Part shown: positions 1-5,796 of the stretch, one piece after another
Layout: each line of letters begins with the position of its first letter
Numbering within the stretch: position 1 is the first letter of the stretch
Assembly: GCA_964476375.1 (NCBI GenBank)
Contig: CAYYZW010000049.1
Location: 1 to 6,510, forward strand
Length of the DNA: 6,510 nucleotides
DNA from: SAT2750 sp964476375
GTDB taxonomy: Bacteria > Planctomycetota > Planctomycetia > Pirellulales > Pirellulaceae
Direction of reading: 5' to 3'
Position numbers and translations under genes: made by a program
Notes under the pieces: generated by a model
What the model saw: only the letters and a program-made list of their open reading frames with translations
What the model was told of the DNA's origin: nothing
Databases searched by the model: none

Positions 1-570
1 GTGATCGACCAGGAGGGGGCGGTGATCGCGCTGGATGGAAAGATCAGCTTTGATGACAATGCACTTTTCCGACACCCGGAGATCCTCGACATGCGTGACG
101 TTGCCGAGGAAGAGCCCACCGAGGTGAGGGCCGGGGAGGCAGGGTTAAGCTATGTCAAGCTGGACGGGAACATCGCATGCCTGGTCAACGGGGCGGGACT
201 CGCGATGAGCACGATGGATATCATCAAGCTGCACGGCGGGGAACCGGCGAACTTCCTGGATGTGGGTGGGGGCGCTGACACTGCCCAGGTCACCGAGGCC
301 TTTCGCATCCTTCTCTCGGATAAGAATGTGAAAGCGGTGCTGGTGAATATCTTCGGTGGAATTGCCAGGTGCACGACGATCGCGGCGGCACTGATCGAGG
401 CCTCAAGGGAGGTCGGTTTCGACGTGCCGCTGGTGGTTCGACTGGAGGGGACCGAGGTCGAAGAAGGGCGGAAGATGCTCGCCGAGAGCGATGTGGATAT
501 TATTGCAGCCGAGAGCCTGGGGGATGCGGCCAAGAAGGTCGTGGCAGCTGCCGGGCTGGCAAGCTCCTGA
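1..570 (+). CDS. sucC: Succinyl-CoA synthetase beta subunit, C-terminal half (5' end outside window)
   Basis: This is the beta subunit of succinyl-CoA synthetase (ADP/GDP-forming), which joins with SucD to interconvert succinyl-CoA and succinate with nucleotide phosphorylation in the TCA cycle, in the cytoplasm. The 189 visible residues match the C-terminal half of SucC: the ALDGK segment with DDNALFRHPE, the DGNIACLVNGAGLAMSTMD block, HGGEPANFLDVGGGA, VNIFGGIARC and VVRLEGTE. Compared with the roughly 388-residue E. coli protein, about 200 N-terminal residues are missing. These include most of the ATP-grasp domain, so nucleotide preference cannot be judged. The GTG at position 1 is an internal valine codon, not a start. 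The gene ends in TGA 24 nt before sucD, in the usual sucCD order. No frameshift or missing conserved block is visible. Confidence 0.96.
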   Translation: MIDQEGAVIALDGKISFDDNALFRHPEILDMRDVAEEEPTEVRAGEAGLSYVKLDGNIACLVNGAGLAMSTMDIIKLHGGEPANFLDVGGGADTAQVTEAFRILLSDKNVKAVLVNIFGGIARCTTIAAALIEASREVGFDVPLVVRLEGTEVEEGRKMLAESDVDIIAAESLGDAAKKVVAAAGLASS

Positions 571-594
571 ACAGGCGGGGATGGAAAACAGAAT

Positions 595-1473
595 ATGAGT
601 ATCCTGGTCAACAAGGACACGAAGGTCATCTGCCAGGGAATTACCGGCACGGCAGGGGAATTTCACACCCGCGGGTGCCTCGAATACGGCACGCAGATGG
701 TGGGGGGGGTGACGCCCGGCAAGGGAGGCCAGACGGTCGAGGGGTTACCGGTCTTTGATACCTGCGAGGAAGCGGTTGCAGAAACCGGGGCCACCGCAAC
801 GATGATCTTCGTGCCGGCCGCCTTCACGGCCGATGCGATCCTGGAGGCAGCGGATGCGGGGATTGGCGTCATCGCGGCGATCACCGAGGGAGTACCGGTG
901 GTCGATATGATCCGCGTGTACGAGACGGTCAAAGAAAAAGGGGTCACGCTGATCGGGCCGAACTGCCCTGGTTTGATCACCCCTGAACAGTGCAAGATCG
1001 GTATCATGCCGGGTTATATCCACCAGGTCGGAGGCGTGGGGATCATGAGCCGCAGCGGGACGTTGACTTACGAGGCGGTCTGGCAGACGTCGAATCGGGG
1101 TCTGGGCCAGTCGACCTGCGTGGGCCTGGGTGGCGATCCCATCGTGGGGACGTCATTTATCGACCTGCTCGAACTTTATCAGGCAGACGACGATACCGAG
1201 GCGATCCTGATGATCGGTGAAATTGGTGGAAGTGCCGAGGAAGAGGCGGCTCTTTACGTCAAGGACCACGTCAGCAAACCGGTGGCTGCCTTTATCGCCG
1301 GTCGCACCGCACCGCCGGGGAAAAGGATGGGCCACGCGGGGGCGATCATCTCCGGGGGCAAGGGAACGGCGTCGGCCAAGGTCGAGGCGCTGGAGGAGGC
1401 GGGTATCGAGGTGGCCCAGAGCCCGGCCGATATGGGGGATGCGGTACAGCGGGCGATCGCCCGCGCTTCCTGA
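595..1473 (+). CDS. sucD: Succinyl-CoA synthetase alpha subunit
   Basis: This is the alpha subunit of succinyl-CoA synthetase. It carries the CoA-binding site and the histidine that is phosphorylated during catalysis. The protein is 292 aa, the normal family length. The N-terminal Rossmann-like CoA-binding domain begins at about residue 10 and includes QGITGTAGEFHT (14-25). GPNCPG lies at 121-126 and the SRSGTLTYE motif at 152-160. The active-site region RMGHAGAIISGGKGTA places the phosphorylated histidine at H247. The ATG start gives the family-typical N-terminus (MSILVNKDTKVICQGITG). The ribosome binding site is weak (GGGG at 577-580, about 14 nt from the ATG), so translation may depend on sucC just upstream. 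The gene contains an intact run of eight G (702-709) and ends with a 16-bp palindrome just before the stop codon. Confidence 0.97.
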   Translation: MSILVNKDTKVICQGITGTAGEFHTRGCLEYGTQMVGGVTPGKGGQTVEGLPVFDTCEEAVAETGATATMIFVPAAFTADAILEAADAGIGVIAAITEGVPVVDMIRVYETVKEKGVTLIGPNCPGLITPEQCKIGIMPGYIHQVGGVGIMSRSGTLTYEAVWQTSNRGLGQSTCVGLGGDPIVGTSFIDLLELYQADDDTEAILMIGEIGGSAEEEAALYVKDHVSKPVAAFIAGRTAPPGKRMGHAGAIISGGKGTASAKVEALEEAGIEVAQSPADMGDAVQRAIARAS

Positions 1474-1487
1474 CGCGTCGTCGGGCA

Positions 1488-1545
1488 GTTCCCTGAAATG
1501 GATACACGTACCAGGCGGACATTCTGGAAGACGGTGTGAGGGAAC
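1488..1545 (+). terminator. Possible sucCD 3'-end structure (inverted repeat)
   Basis: GTTCCCT (1488-1494) and AGGGAAC (1539-1545) form a perfect 7-bp inverted repeat with a 44-nt loop. A second pair inside it, CCAG (1511-1514) and CTGG (1524-1527), could form an inner hairpin. The structure sits 15 nt after the sucD stop codon and ahead of the next promoter, where a transcript end is expected. There is no U-tract, so a classical Rho-independent terminator is not shown. It may be a processing or stability element, or chance. Confidence 0.2.
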
Positions 1546-1560
1546 AGGAGCCAGGAGCGA

Positions 1561-1590
1561 TTGTCTGTCAAAAAGCATTTCGTTTACAAT
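1561..1590 (+). promoter_or_regulatory. Sigma70-like promoter for the small membrane-protein gene
   Basis: TTGTCT (1561-1566) and TACAAT (1585-1590) are good matches to the -35 and -10 consensus, separated by 18 nt. Transcription would begin near 1597 and give a leader of about 45 nt before the ATG at 1641. This stretch is visibly more AT-rich than the surrounding genes. With no convincing promoter in the 90 nt before the ferredoxin gene, it might also serve the molybdoenzyme operon by read-through, but that is inference. Confidence 0.5.
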
Positions 1591-1626
1591 CCTGGTCGAA
1601 CATAGAAAAGTGACATGACGGCACGT

Positions 1627-1632
1627 GAGGAG
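1627..1632 (+). promoter_or_regulatory. Strong ribosome binding site that decides the start at 1641
   Basis: GAGGAG lies 8 nt upstream of ATG 1641, which is near-ideal spacing. The competing GTG start at 1625, in the frame of the protein body, overlaps this site and has no Shine-Dalgarno sequence of its own. The signal therefore favours initiation at 1641 in the other frame, which is why a frameshift is suspected downstream. Confidence 0.7.
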
Positions 1633-1640
1633 AAAAAATA

Positions 1641-2053
1641 ATGTCTGGCGAACAAGGACCTCAGCAACCGCGCCCCCCGAGAGCGGGGGGGGGGCGAGGC
1701 GAAGGCCGGGCGGGGCGGACACCACAGAACCGGGGCAGCCGCAGGGGCCTTACCCGGGACAGCCACAGCCCCCTTACCCAGGGCCCTACCCCTACAGTGG
1801 CGTTGATCCGGCCGCTGGAAGTAAGGGGACGGCCTCGTTGGTGATGGGATGTATCGGTCTTGTGGGCTGGATCATCCCGTTGATCGGCCTGCCCCTGACG
1901 ATCACGGGAGTGGTATTTGGTCTGAAGAGTAAGAAGCTCGGCGGTGGTGGATCGGCGACCGCAGGGATTGTGTTATGCAGTATTGGGCTGGCGTTATCCG
2001 TTCTGAATGCGGCCCTTGGAGCCTATTTGGGAGCGACGGGCCAGCTCTTTTAG
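1641..2053 (+). CDS. Proline-rich two-helix membrane protein, DUF4190-like, with an apparent frameshift
   Basis: This is a small membrane protein of unknown function. A soluble, Pro/Gly/Tyr-rich N-terminal part with PYPG-type repeats is followed by two hydrophobic segments. In the reconstructed 137-aa protein these run at about 66-94 (GLVGWIIPLIGLPLTITGVV core) and 110-133 (GIVLCSIGLALSVLNAALG). They are linked by a basic and glycine-rich turn (LKSKKLGGGG). This layout is typical of DUF4190-type proteins. The ATG at 1641 has a strong ribosome binding site but is out of frame with the membrane part, whose open frame runs from GTG 1625 to TAG 2053. The region from 1641 to the stop is 413 nt, one short of a multiple of three. 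One extra G in the ten-G run at 1685-1694, or a -1 slip there, joins MSGEQGPQQPRPPRAGGG to ARRRPGGADTTEPGQ. The alternative is an intact 142-aa protein from GTG 1625 with an unusual arginine-rich N-terminus. No function is assigned. Confidence 0.7.
1673..1694 (+). repeat. GC hairpin overlapping a ten-G homopolymer
   Basis: Six C plus G (1673-1679) pair perfectly with C plus six G (1684-1690) around an AGAG loop, giving a 7-bp all-GC stem. The run of G continues to 1694, ten in all, so several pairing registers are possible. It lies about 30 nt after the ATG at 1641, exactly where the reading frame appears to change. Such a sequence invites replication slippage, polymerase or ribosome slippage, and sequencing errors. 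Confidence 0.75.
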
Positions 2054-2066
2054 TGAATCAGCGGAC

Positions 2067-2087
2067 GGGACGGTACAACGTCGTCCC
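2067..2087 (+). terminator. Weak hairpin between the membrane-protein gene and the ferredoxin gene
   Basis: GGGACG (2067-2072) and CGTCCC (2082-2087) form a perfect 6-bp stem with a 9-nt loop, 13 nt after the TAG stop at 2051-2053. No T-run follows, so it would be at best an attenuating or transcript-stabilising structure between the two genes. Confidence 0.25.
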
Positions 2088-2126
2088 TGGCCATGGTCGC
2101 TTGAAGGCGGCTGTGGGTCCATCAAC

Positions 2127-2133
2127 AAGGAGG
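2127..2133 (+). promoter_or_regulatory. Strong ribosome binding site of the ferredoxin-subunit gene
   Basis: AAGGAGG is a near-perfect Shine-Dalgarno sequence. It lies 10 nt before ATG 2144 and only 4 nt before an in-frame GTG at 2138. The spacing is long for the ATG and short for the GTG. The ATG is preferred because it gives an N-terminus (MASKEGDRRTFMK) with a normal Tat n-region. The GTG would only add Met-His. Confidence 0.7.
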
Positions 2134-2143
2134 TTATGTGCAC

Positions 2144-2992
2144 ATGGCTAGTAAGGAAGGGGACCGCCGGACGTTCATGAAGGCGGCCACAGCCGGGTCC
2201 CTGTTGCCGATCGTATCGCGGGTGGAAGGCGACGAGGCGAGCAGCGAGAAATACCAGCCAGAAGAATTCTGGCGGGATCGCATGACGCCACCGGAGGATG
2301 GCAAAAAACTCGGGTGGTTCGTCGACACGCGGCGTTGTTTTGGCTGCCATGCGTGCGAGGTCAGCTGCAAGGCGGAAAACGATGTTCCCCTGGGGAATTA
2401 CATTCGGCAGACGTTTTATCAGGACGTGGGTGAGTACCCCCAGGTGGCAAGGCTTTTCATGCCGATGTCCTGCCAGCACTGCGAGGATGCTCCATGTATC
2501 AAGGCATGTCCATGCGGTGCGCTGCACAAGGAGGAAGGGGGCACCGTGGCGATTGATTACAACACATGTTGTGGGCATGGGACCTGCGTGGAGGTTTGTC
2601 CCTACGGCGCCATCTACCTCGACCCCGTCGCCAAGCAGGCGGTGAAGTGCCACAACTGCTACCACCGTGGGGAGGCAGGAATGGAACCGGCCTGCGTGCC
2701 CACCTGCCCCTCCGAGGCTCTCTATTTCGGTGATTTGAACGACCCTTCGTCCTCCGTGTCCACGGCCATCCGTGAGGCCGAGGAGGCGGAAGGCGGGTTG
2801 CAGCAGCTTCGCCCGGAAAAGGGAACACAGCCACGAATGTGGTTTGCCGGGCCGGCACCGGTGGAGGTCGAAAAAGTGGTGCCGGGGGAAGGGGAATCCT
2901 ATCAACCCGGGGCCTATGACATCTATAACTGGTCACCATCATCGTCTCCGGAAGAGGACGGGTCATCGGAGGCGGAGGTCAACGACAAGTGA
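2144..2992 (+). CDS. Tat-exported four-cluster ferredoxin subunit of a molybdoenzyme (PsrB/TtrB/DmsB-like)
   Basis: This is the electron-transfer subunit of a periplasmic molybdopterin oxidoreductase, 282 aa from ATG 2144. A twin-arginine signal (DRRTFMK, R8-R9) precedes a short hydrophobic stretch to about residue 24. Four cysteine motifs follow. Motif I has C65, C68, C71 and C75. Motif II has C110, C113, C118 and C122, with an extra C124. Motif III has C142, C148 and C152. Motif IV has C169, C172, C184 and C188. This is the usual pattern for the family except in motif III, where the expected second cysteine is H145 (C-C-G-H-G-T-C) and an additional C143 sits next to C142. In NarH a tryptophan at this place gives a [3Fe-4S] cluster, so a three-iron or histidine-ligated cluster is possible. 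The C-terminal 30 residues are Ser/Glu-rich. The stop overlaps the catalytic-subunit start (GTGA), and a GGAGGT within this gene serves as that gene's ribosome binding site. The physiological substrate of the complex is unknown. Confidence 0.93.
   Translation: MASKEGDRRTFMKAATAGSLLPIVSRVEGDEASSEKYQPEEFWRDRMTPPEDGKKLGWFVDTRRCFGCHACEVSCKAENDVPLGNYIRQTFYQDVGEYPQVARLFMPMSCQHCEDAPCIKACPCGALHKEEGGTVAIDYNTCCGHGTCVEVCPYGAIYLDPVAKQAVKCHNCYHRGEAGMEPACVPTCPSEALYFGDLNDPSSSVSTAIREAEEAEGGLQQLRPEKGTQPRMWFAGPAPVEVEKVVPGEGESYQPGAYDIYNWSPSSSPEEDGSSEAEVNDK
2974..2979 (+). promoter_or_regulatory. Ribosome binding site supporting the GTG start of the catalytic subunit
   Basis: GGAGGT lies inside the end of the ferredoxin gene, 9 nt before GTG 2989. 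It supports this overlapping GTG as the true start, which yields the Tat motif at residues 7-12. A second GGAGG (2968-2972) lies just upstream. Confidence 0.7.
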
Positions 2993-5796
2993 AGTCAGAA
3001 CAGCAGGAGAGACGTCAGTTTCTGAGGCTTGGCCTTGCGGTATCAGGCGCCGGGTTCGTGCTGGGAAATACGCACGGATGTGGTGGCCCGGACGGGGAGG
3101 ACCCTGAATCGTCCCGGGAGCCCGCCACAGCCCGGATCGATATGGAGAAGTGGAAGCGTATCCGGGGCCGAGCGTATGAACAGGGCGCCTTTGGCGCGAT
3201 GCCGGGTGTGTGCGAGTTACCCGGGCCGCTGGCGAAACGCGACTGGCCTGACCGGACCAAGTACAAGGGCGCGAGGAAAGTCCCCGGGATGTGCCAGTTA
3301 TGCAGCACGGTGTGCGGCATCGTGGGGTATGTCAAGGGTGACCGATTACTCAAGATCGAGGGGAATCCCAACGACCCGAATAGTCGCGGTCACTTGTGCG
3401 CGCGCGGCCAGGCGGGCTTGAATCACCTCTACCACCCGGAGCGGTTGCTGTTTCCGATGCGGCGGGTCGGAAAACGGGGCGAGGGGAAATGGAAACGGAT
3501 CAGCTGGGACGAGGCCCTCGATGAAATTGCAGCCAAGCTCAAGGCGGTACGCCAGAGCGGTCGGCCGGAAGAATTTGCTTTTCACCAGGGACGGCAAAGG
3601 AGCAAGGATGCGCTCAAGCGTTTTCTGGATGCATTTGGTACCAGCACACAACTGAGTCACCGCGCCCTCTGTTCGGGGAACAGGCGGGCGGCAAACCTGA
3701 CGTACTTGTGGGAGAGCGACTGGGACCTGAATGACGTGGAGCATTCGAAATACATCCTCAATTTCGGATCGAATGCCTTCGAAGCTCACCAGGGCCATGT
3801 TCCTTTTGCGACCCGAATCCAGAACGGGCGTTTTAAAAATGGTGCCAAGCTGGTCACATTTGACGTGCGGCTTTCCAACACGGCCGGTGCCAGTGACGAG
3901 TGGTTCGCCCCCTTCCCGGGAACGGACGGGGCCGTGGCGCTGGCCATGTCCCACGCCATCCTTGCAGAGGGGTTGCACGACGAGGTCTTTCTCAAGGACT
4001 GGACGAACGTGACGATCCGTGAGCTCCGTGAGCAGCTGGAAGAGTTCACGCCGGCCTGGGCGGAATCTGTCAGTGGCATTCCGGCGGAGACGATCCGGCG
4101 AATCGCTATCGAATTTGCAGAGGCAGCACCGGCCTGCACCACCATGTGTAATCGCGGAAGTTCCGCTCACATCAATGGGTATTACAACGATCGGGCGATT
4201 GGTTTGCTCAACGCCGTGGTGGGAAGTGTGGGAAAAAAGGGGGGAAGGTGCTGGTCGCCATGGGGCGGCCTGGACCCGGTGGTCAAGCCACCGGCGATGC
4301 CACCGGGGGCAAAGACCTGGAGTGTGCTGGAGGATCCCCCGGAGTATCCACTGTCCAACGTCTGGCGGCGAATGCGGGTGGGGGAATTAATTTACCTTTA
4401 CTTGCTGCAGGGCCGGGCGAAACTGCAGGCGTACATGACCTATAACCTCGATTCGCCGCTGACATGGCCGGAGGAGAGCCTGACCCAGCAGGTCCTGACC
4501 GACGAGGAATGCATCGAGTTCCATGTGTGCATCAACTGTTTTTACAACGAGACGGCCCATTATGCGGACATTGTTTTACCCTGGGCGACCTACCTGGAAC
4601 GGTGGGACCTGGATGCCAGGGGGTCCTATAACCTGAAGCCTTATGTGGGGCTGCGGACGCCGATGGTGAAACCGCTTGGCGAATCACGGGATGTGCGGGA
4701 TTTCTTTCCCGAGTTGGCCCGGCGTATTGGTGACGGGATGAAACAGTGGTACCAGGAATCGGTGGAAGAATACATGGAGCAATGGGCATCCGGCGTGCCG
4801 GAAAATCCCCGCACAGGCAAGCGGGGCCTGGAACGTTTGCTGGAAGAAGGCGCCTGGGAAGGAGAGCGGGAACCTTTTTATGAGCCCTACAACATCACGC
4901 TCGACGGCGACCAGATGGAGGGTGCGATGGTCGATCCGGAGAGCGGCGTGATCACGAGGGATGGCGTCGGGATCGGCATCATGCAGGAGGGCGGCGCGGT
5001 ACGAGGATTCAAGACTCCAAGCCGGAAATTTGAGATTCGCAGCATGTTCGTGCAGAAAATTGGCCGGAACGAGGATTGTTCGGAATTGATCGCCCAGAGC
5101 GGGGTCACCCGCACCAAAAACCGGCATGCCAATCACCAGGGGCATGATCGCGAGGTGGACCCGATGCCGAGCTGGTTCCAGCCCCGGGAACACGAGAACC
5201 TTGATAACGATGAACTGGTGATGACAAGTTTCAAGTGGAACGTGCATAACCATGGCCGAACGATGAATCTCAAATGGCTTGCGGAAATCGTCCATTCGAA
5301 CCCTGCCTGGCTGAACCCGGCGACCGCGGCCGAGCATGGACTGACCGATGGGGACTGGATCGAGGTCACCTCCTTTTACTCGCGTGAACTGGAGGAACGA
5401 TCACCCCATTTATTGCGGGAGGACCTGGTGGAGGAGAATGGCCGGCGGGTGATCGCCACGATGCGTGTGCCGGTGGTATTGATGGAGGGGATCCATCCGA
5501 AGGTGATTGCGATGAGTAACAGCTGTGGGCACTGGCAATACACGAGCGTCGCCCAGGCACGCAGACATCCGGCAGAGAAGGGCCCGCTGGTGGGCAGTGA
5601 CGGGGAGACCTATCGCGACGCCGACTGGGAACGGAACATGTGGTGGGAAGACACCTCCGATGGCGACCCGGACAGGTGGCGACCGAATACCGGAAAGGGG
5701 TGGAATCAGAACCGGCTGATGCCGATCGCCCCGGACCCGGTCAGTGGGCAACAGGCGTATCACGATACGGTCGTCCGTATTCGCAAGCTAGGATGA
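2989..5796 (+). CDS. Tat-exported MGD-molybdoenzyme catalytic subunit (PsrA/PhsA/TtrA-like; substrate unknown)
   Basis: This is the large subunit of a DMSO-reductase-superfamily enzyme, 935 aa, binding molybdenum through two molybdopterin guanine dinucleotides. The N-terminus has a twin-arginine motif (ERRQFLRLG, R8-R9) and a hydrophobic region to about residue 26. C31 follows in a THGCGG context and could be an atypical lipoprotein cysteine. The [4Fe-4S] motif is C102, C105, C109 and C137 (CQLCSTVC...GHLCARG). ILNFGSN (256-262) and FDVRLSNTA (291-299) belong to the cofactor-binding core. C228 in HRALCSGNRR is the likely Mo ligand, as in the polysulfide, thiosulfate and tetrathionate reductase and related branches, rather than Ser (DMSO reductase) or Asp (NarG). 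The C-terminal cofactor-binding domain starts near residue 745 (SFKWNVHNHGRTMNLKWL) and includes NPAWLNPATAAEHGLTDGDWIEV and GIHPKVIAMSNSCGHW. An unusual cysteine group, C508, C514 and C517, precedes ETAHYADIVLPWATYLER. The start is GTG, overlapping the previous stop by 4 nt. The stop overlaps the chaperone start (ATGA). Reduction or oxidation of a sulfur, arsenic or other compound is possible and undecided. Confidence 0.92.
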   Translation: MKSEQQERRQFLRLGLAVSGAGFVLGNTHGCGGPDGEDPESSREPATARIDMEKWKRIRGRAYEQGAFGAMPGVCELPGPLAKRDWPDRTKYKGARKVPGMCQLCSTVCGIVGYVKGDRLLKIEGNPNDPNSRGHLCARGQAGLNHLYHPERLLFPMRRVGKRGEGKWKRISWDEALDEIAAKLKAVRQSGRPEEFAFHQGRQRSKDALKRFLDAFGTSTQLSHRALCSGNRRAANLTYLWESDWDLNDVEHSKYILNFGSNAFEAHQGHVPFATRIQNGRFKNGAKLVTFDVRLSNTAGASDEWFAPFPGTDGAVALAMSHAILAEGLHDEVFLKDWTNVTIRELREQLEEFTPAWAESVSGIPAETIRRIAIEFAEAAPACTTMCNRGSSAHINGYYNDRAIGLLNAVVGSVGKKGGRCWSPWGGLDPVVKPPAMPPGAKTWSVLEDPPEYPLSNVWRRMRVGELIYLYLLQGRAKLQAYMTYNLDSPLTWPEESLTQQVLTDEECIEFHVCINCFYNETAHYADIVLPWATYLERWDLDARGSYNLKPYVGLRTPMVKPLGESRDVRDFFPELARRIGDGMKQWYQESVEEYMEQWASGVPENPRTGKRGLERLLEEGAWEGEREPFYEPYNITLDGDQMEGAMVDPESGVITRDGVGIGIMQEGGAVRGFKTPSRKFEIRSMFVQKIGRNEDCSELIAQSGVTRTKNRHANHQGHDREVDPMPSWFQPREHENLDNDELVMTSFKWNVHNHGRTMNLKWLAEIVHSNPAWLNPATAAEHGLTDGDWIEVTSFYSRELEERSPHLLREDLVEENGRRVIATMRVPVVLMEGIHPKVIAMSNSCGHWQYTSVAQARRHPAEKGPLVGSDGETYRDADWERNMWWEDTSDGDPDRWRPNTGKGWNQNRLMPIAPDPVSGQQAYHDTVVRIRKLG

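Noticed and set aside
1..3. GTG at the first base as the start of a short protein
   Set aside because: The sequence continues the SucC family directly from this point in mid-protein, so this is an internal valine codon of a truncated gene.
702..709. Run of eight G in sucD as a second slippery site
   Set aside because: The SucD frame is intact and conserved across it (QMVGGVTPGKGG), so nothing suggests a frame change.
2101..2130. Promoter directly before the ferredoxin gene
   Set aside because: A TTGAAG at 2101-2106 has no acceptable -10 box at the right spacing.
1994..2905. Long minus-strand open frame (303 codons) opposite the ferredoxin gene
   Set aside because: It lies antisense to a gene with four clear cysteine motifs, has no recognisable domain, and is a typical GC-rich shadow frame.
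3346..4170. Minus-strand open frame (274 codons) opposite the catalytic subunit
   Set aside because: It is antisense to conserved molybdoenzyme core sequence, and its translation has no family features.
5640..5792. Upstream in-frame extension of the chaperone (51 extra codons)
   Set aside because: The extra residues are encoded inside the catalytic gene, are low in family features, and the ATGA overlap start at 5793 fits normal TorD length.
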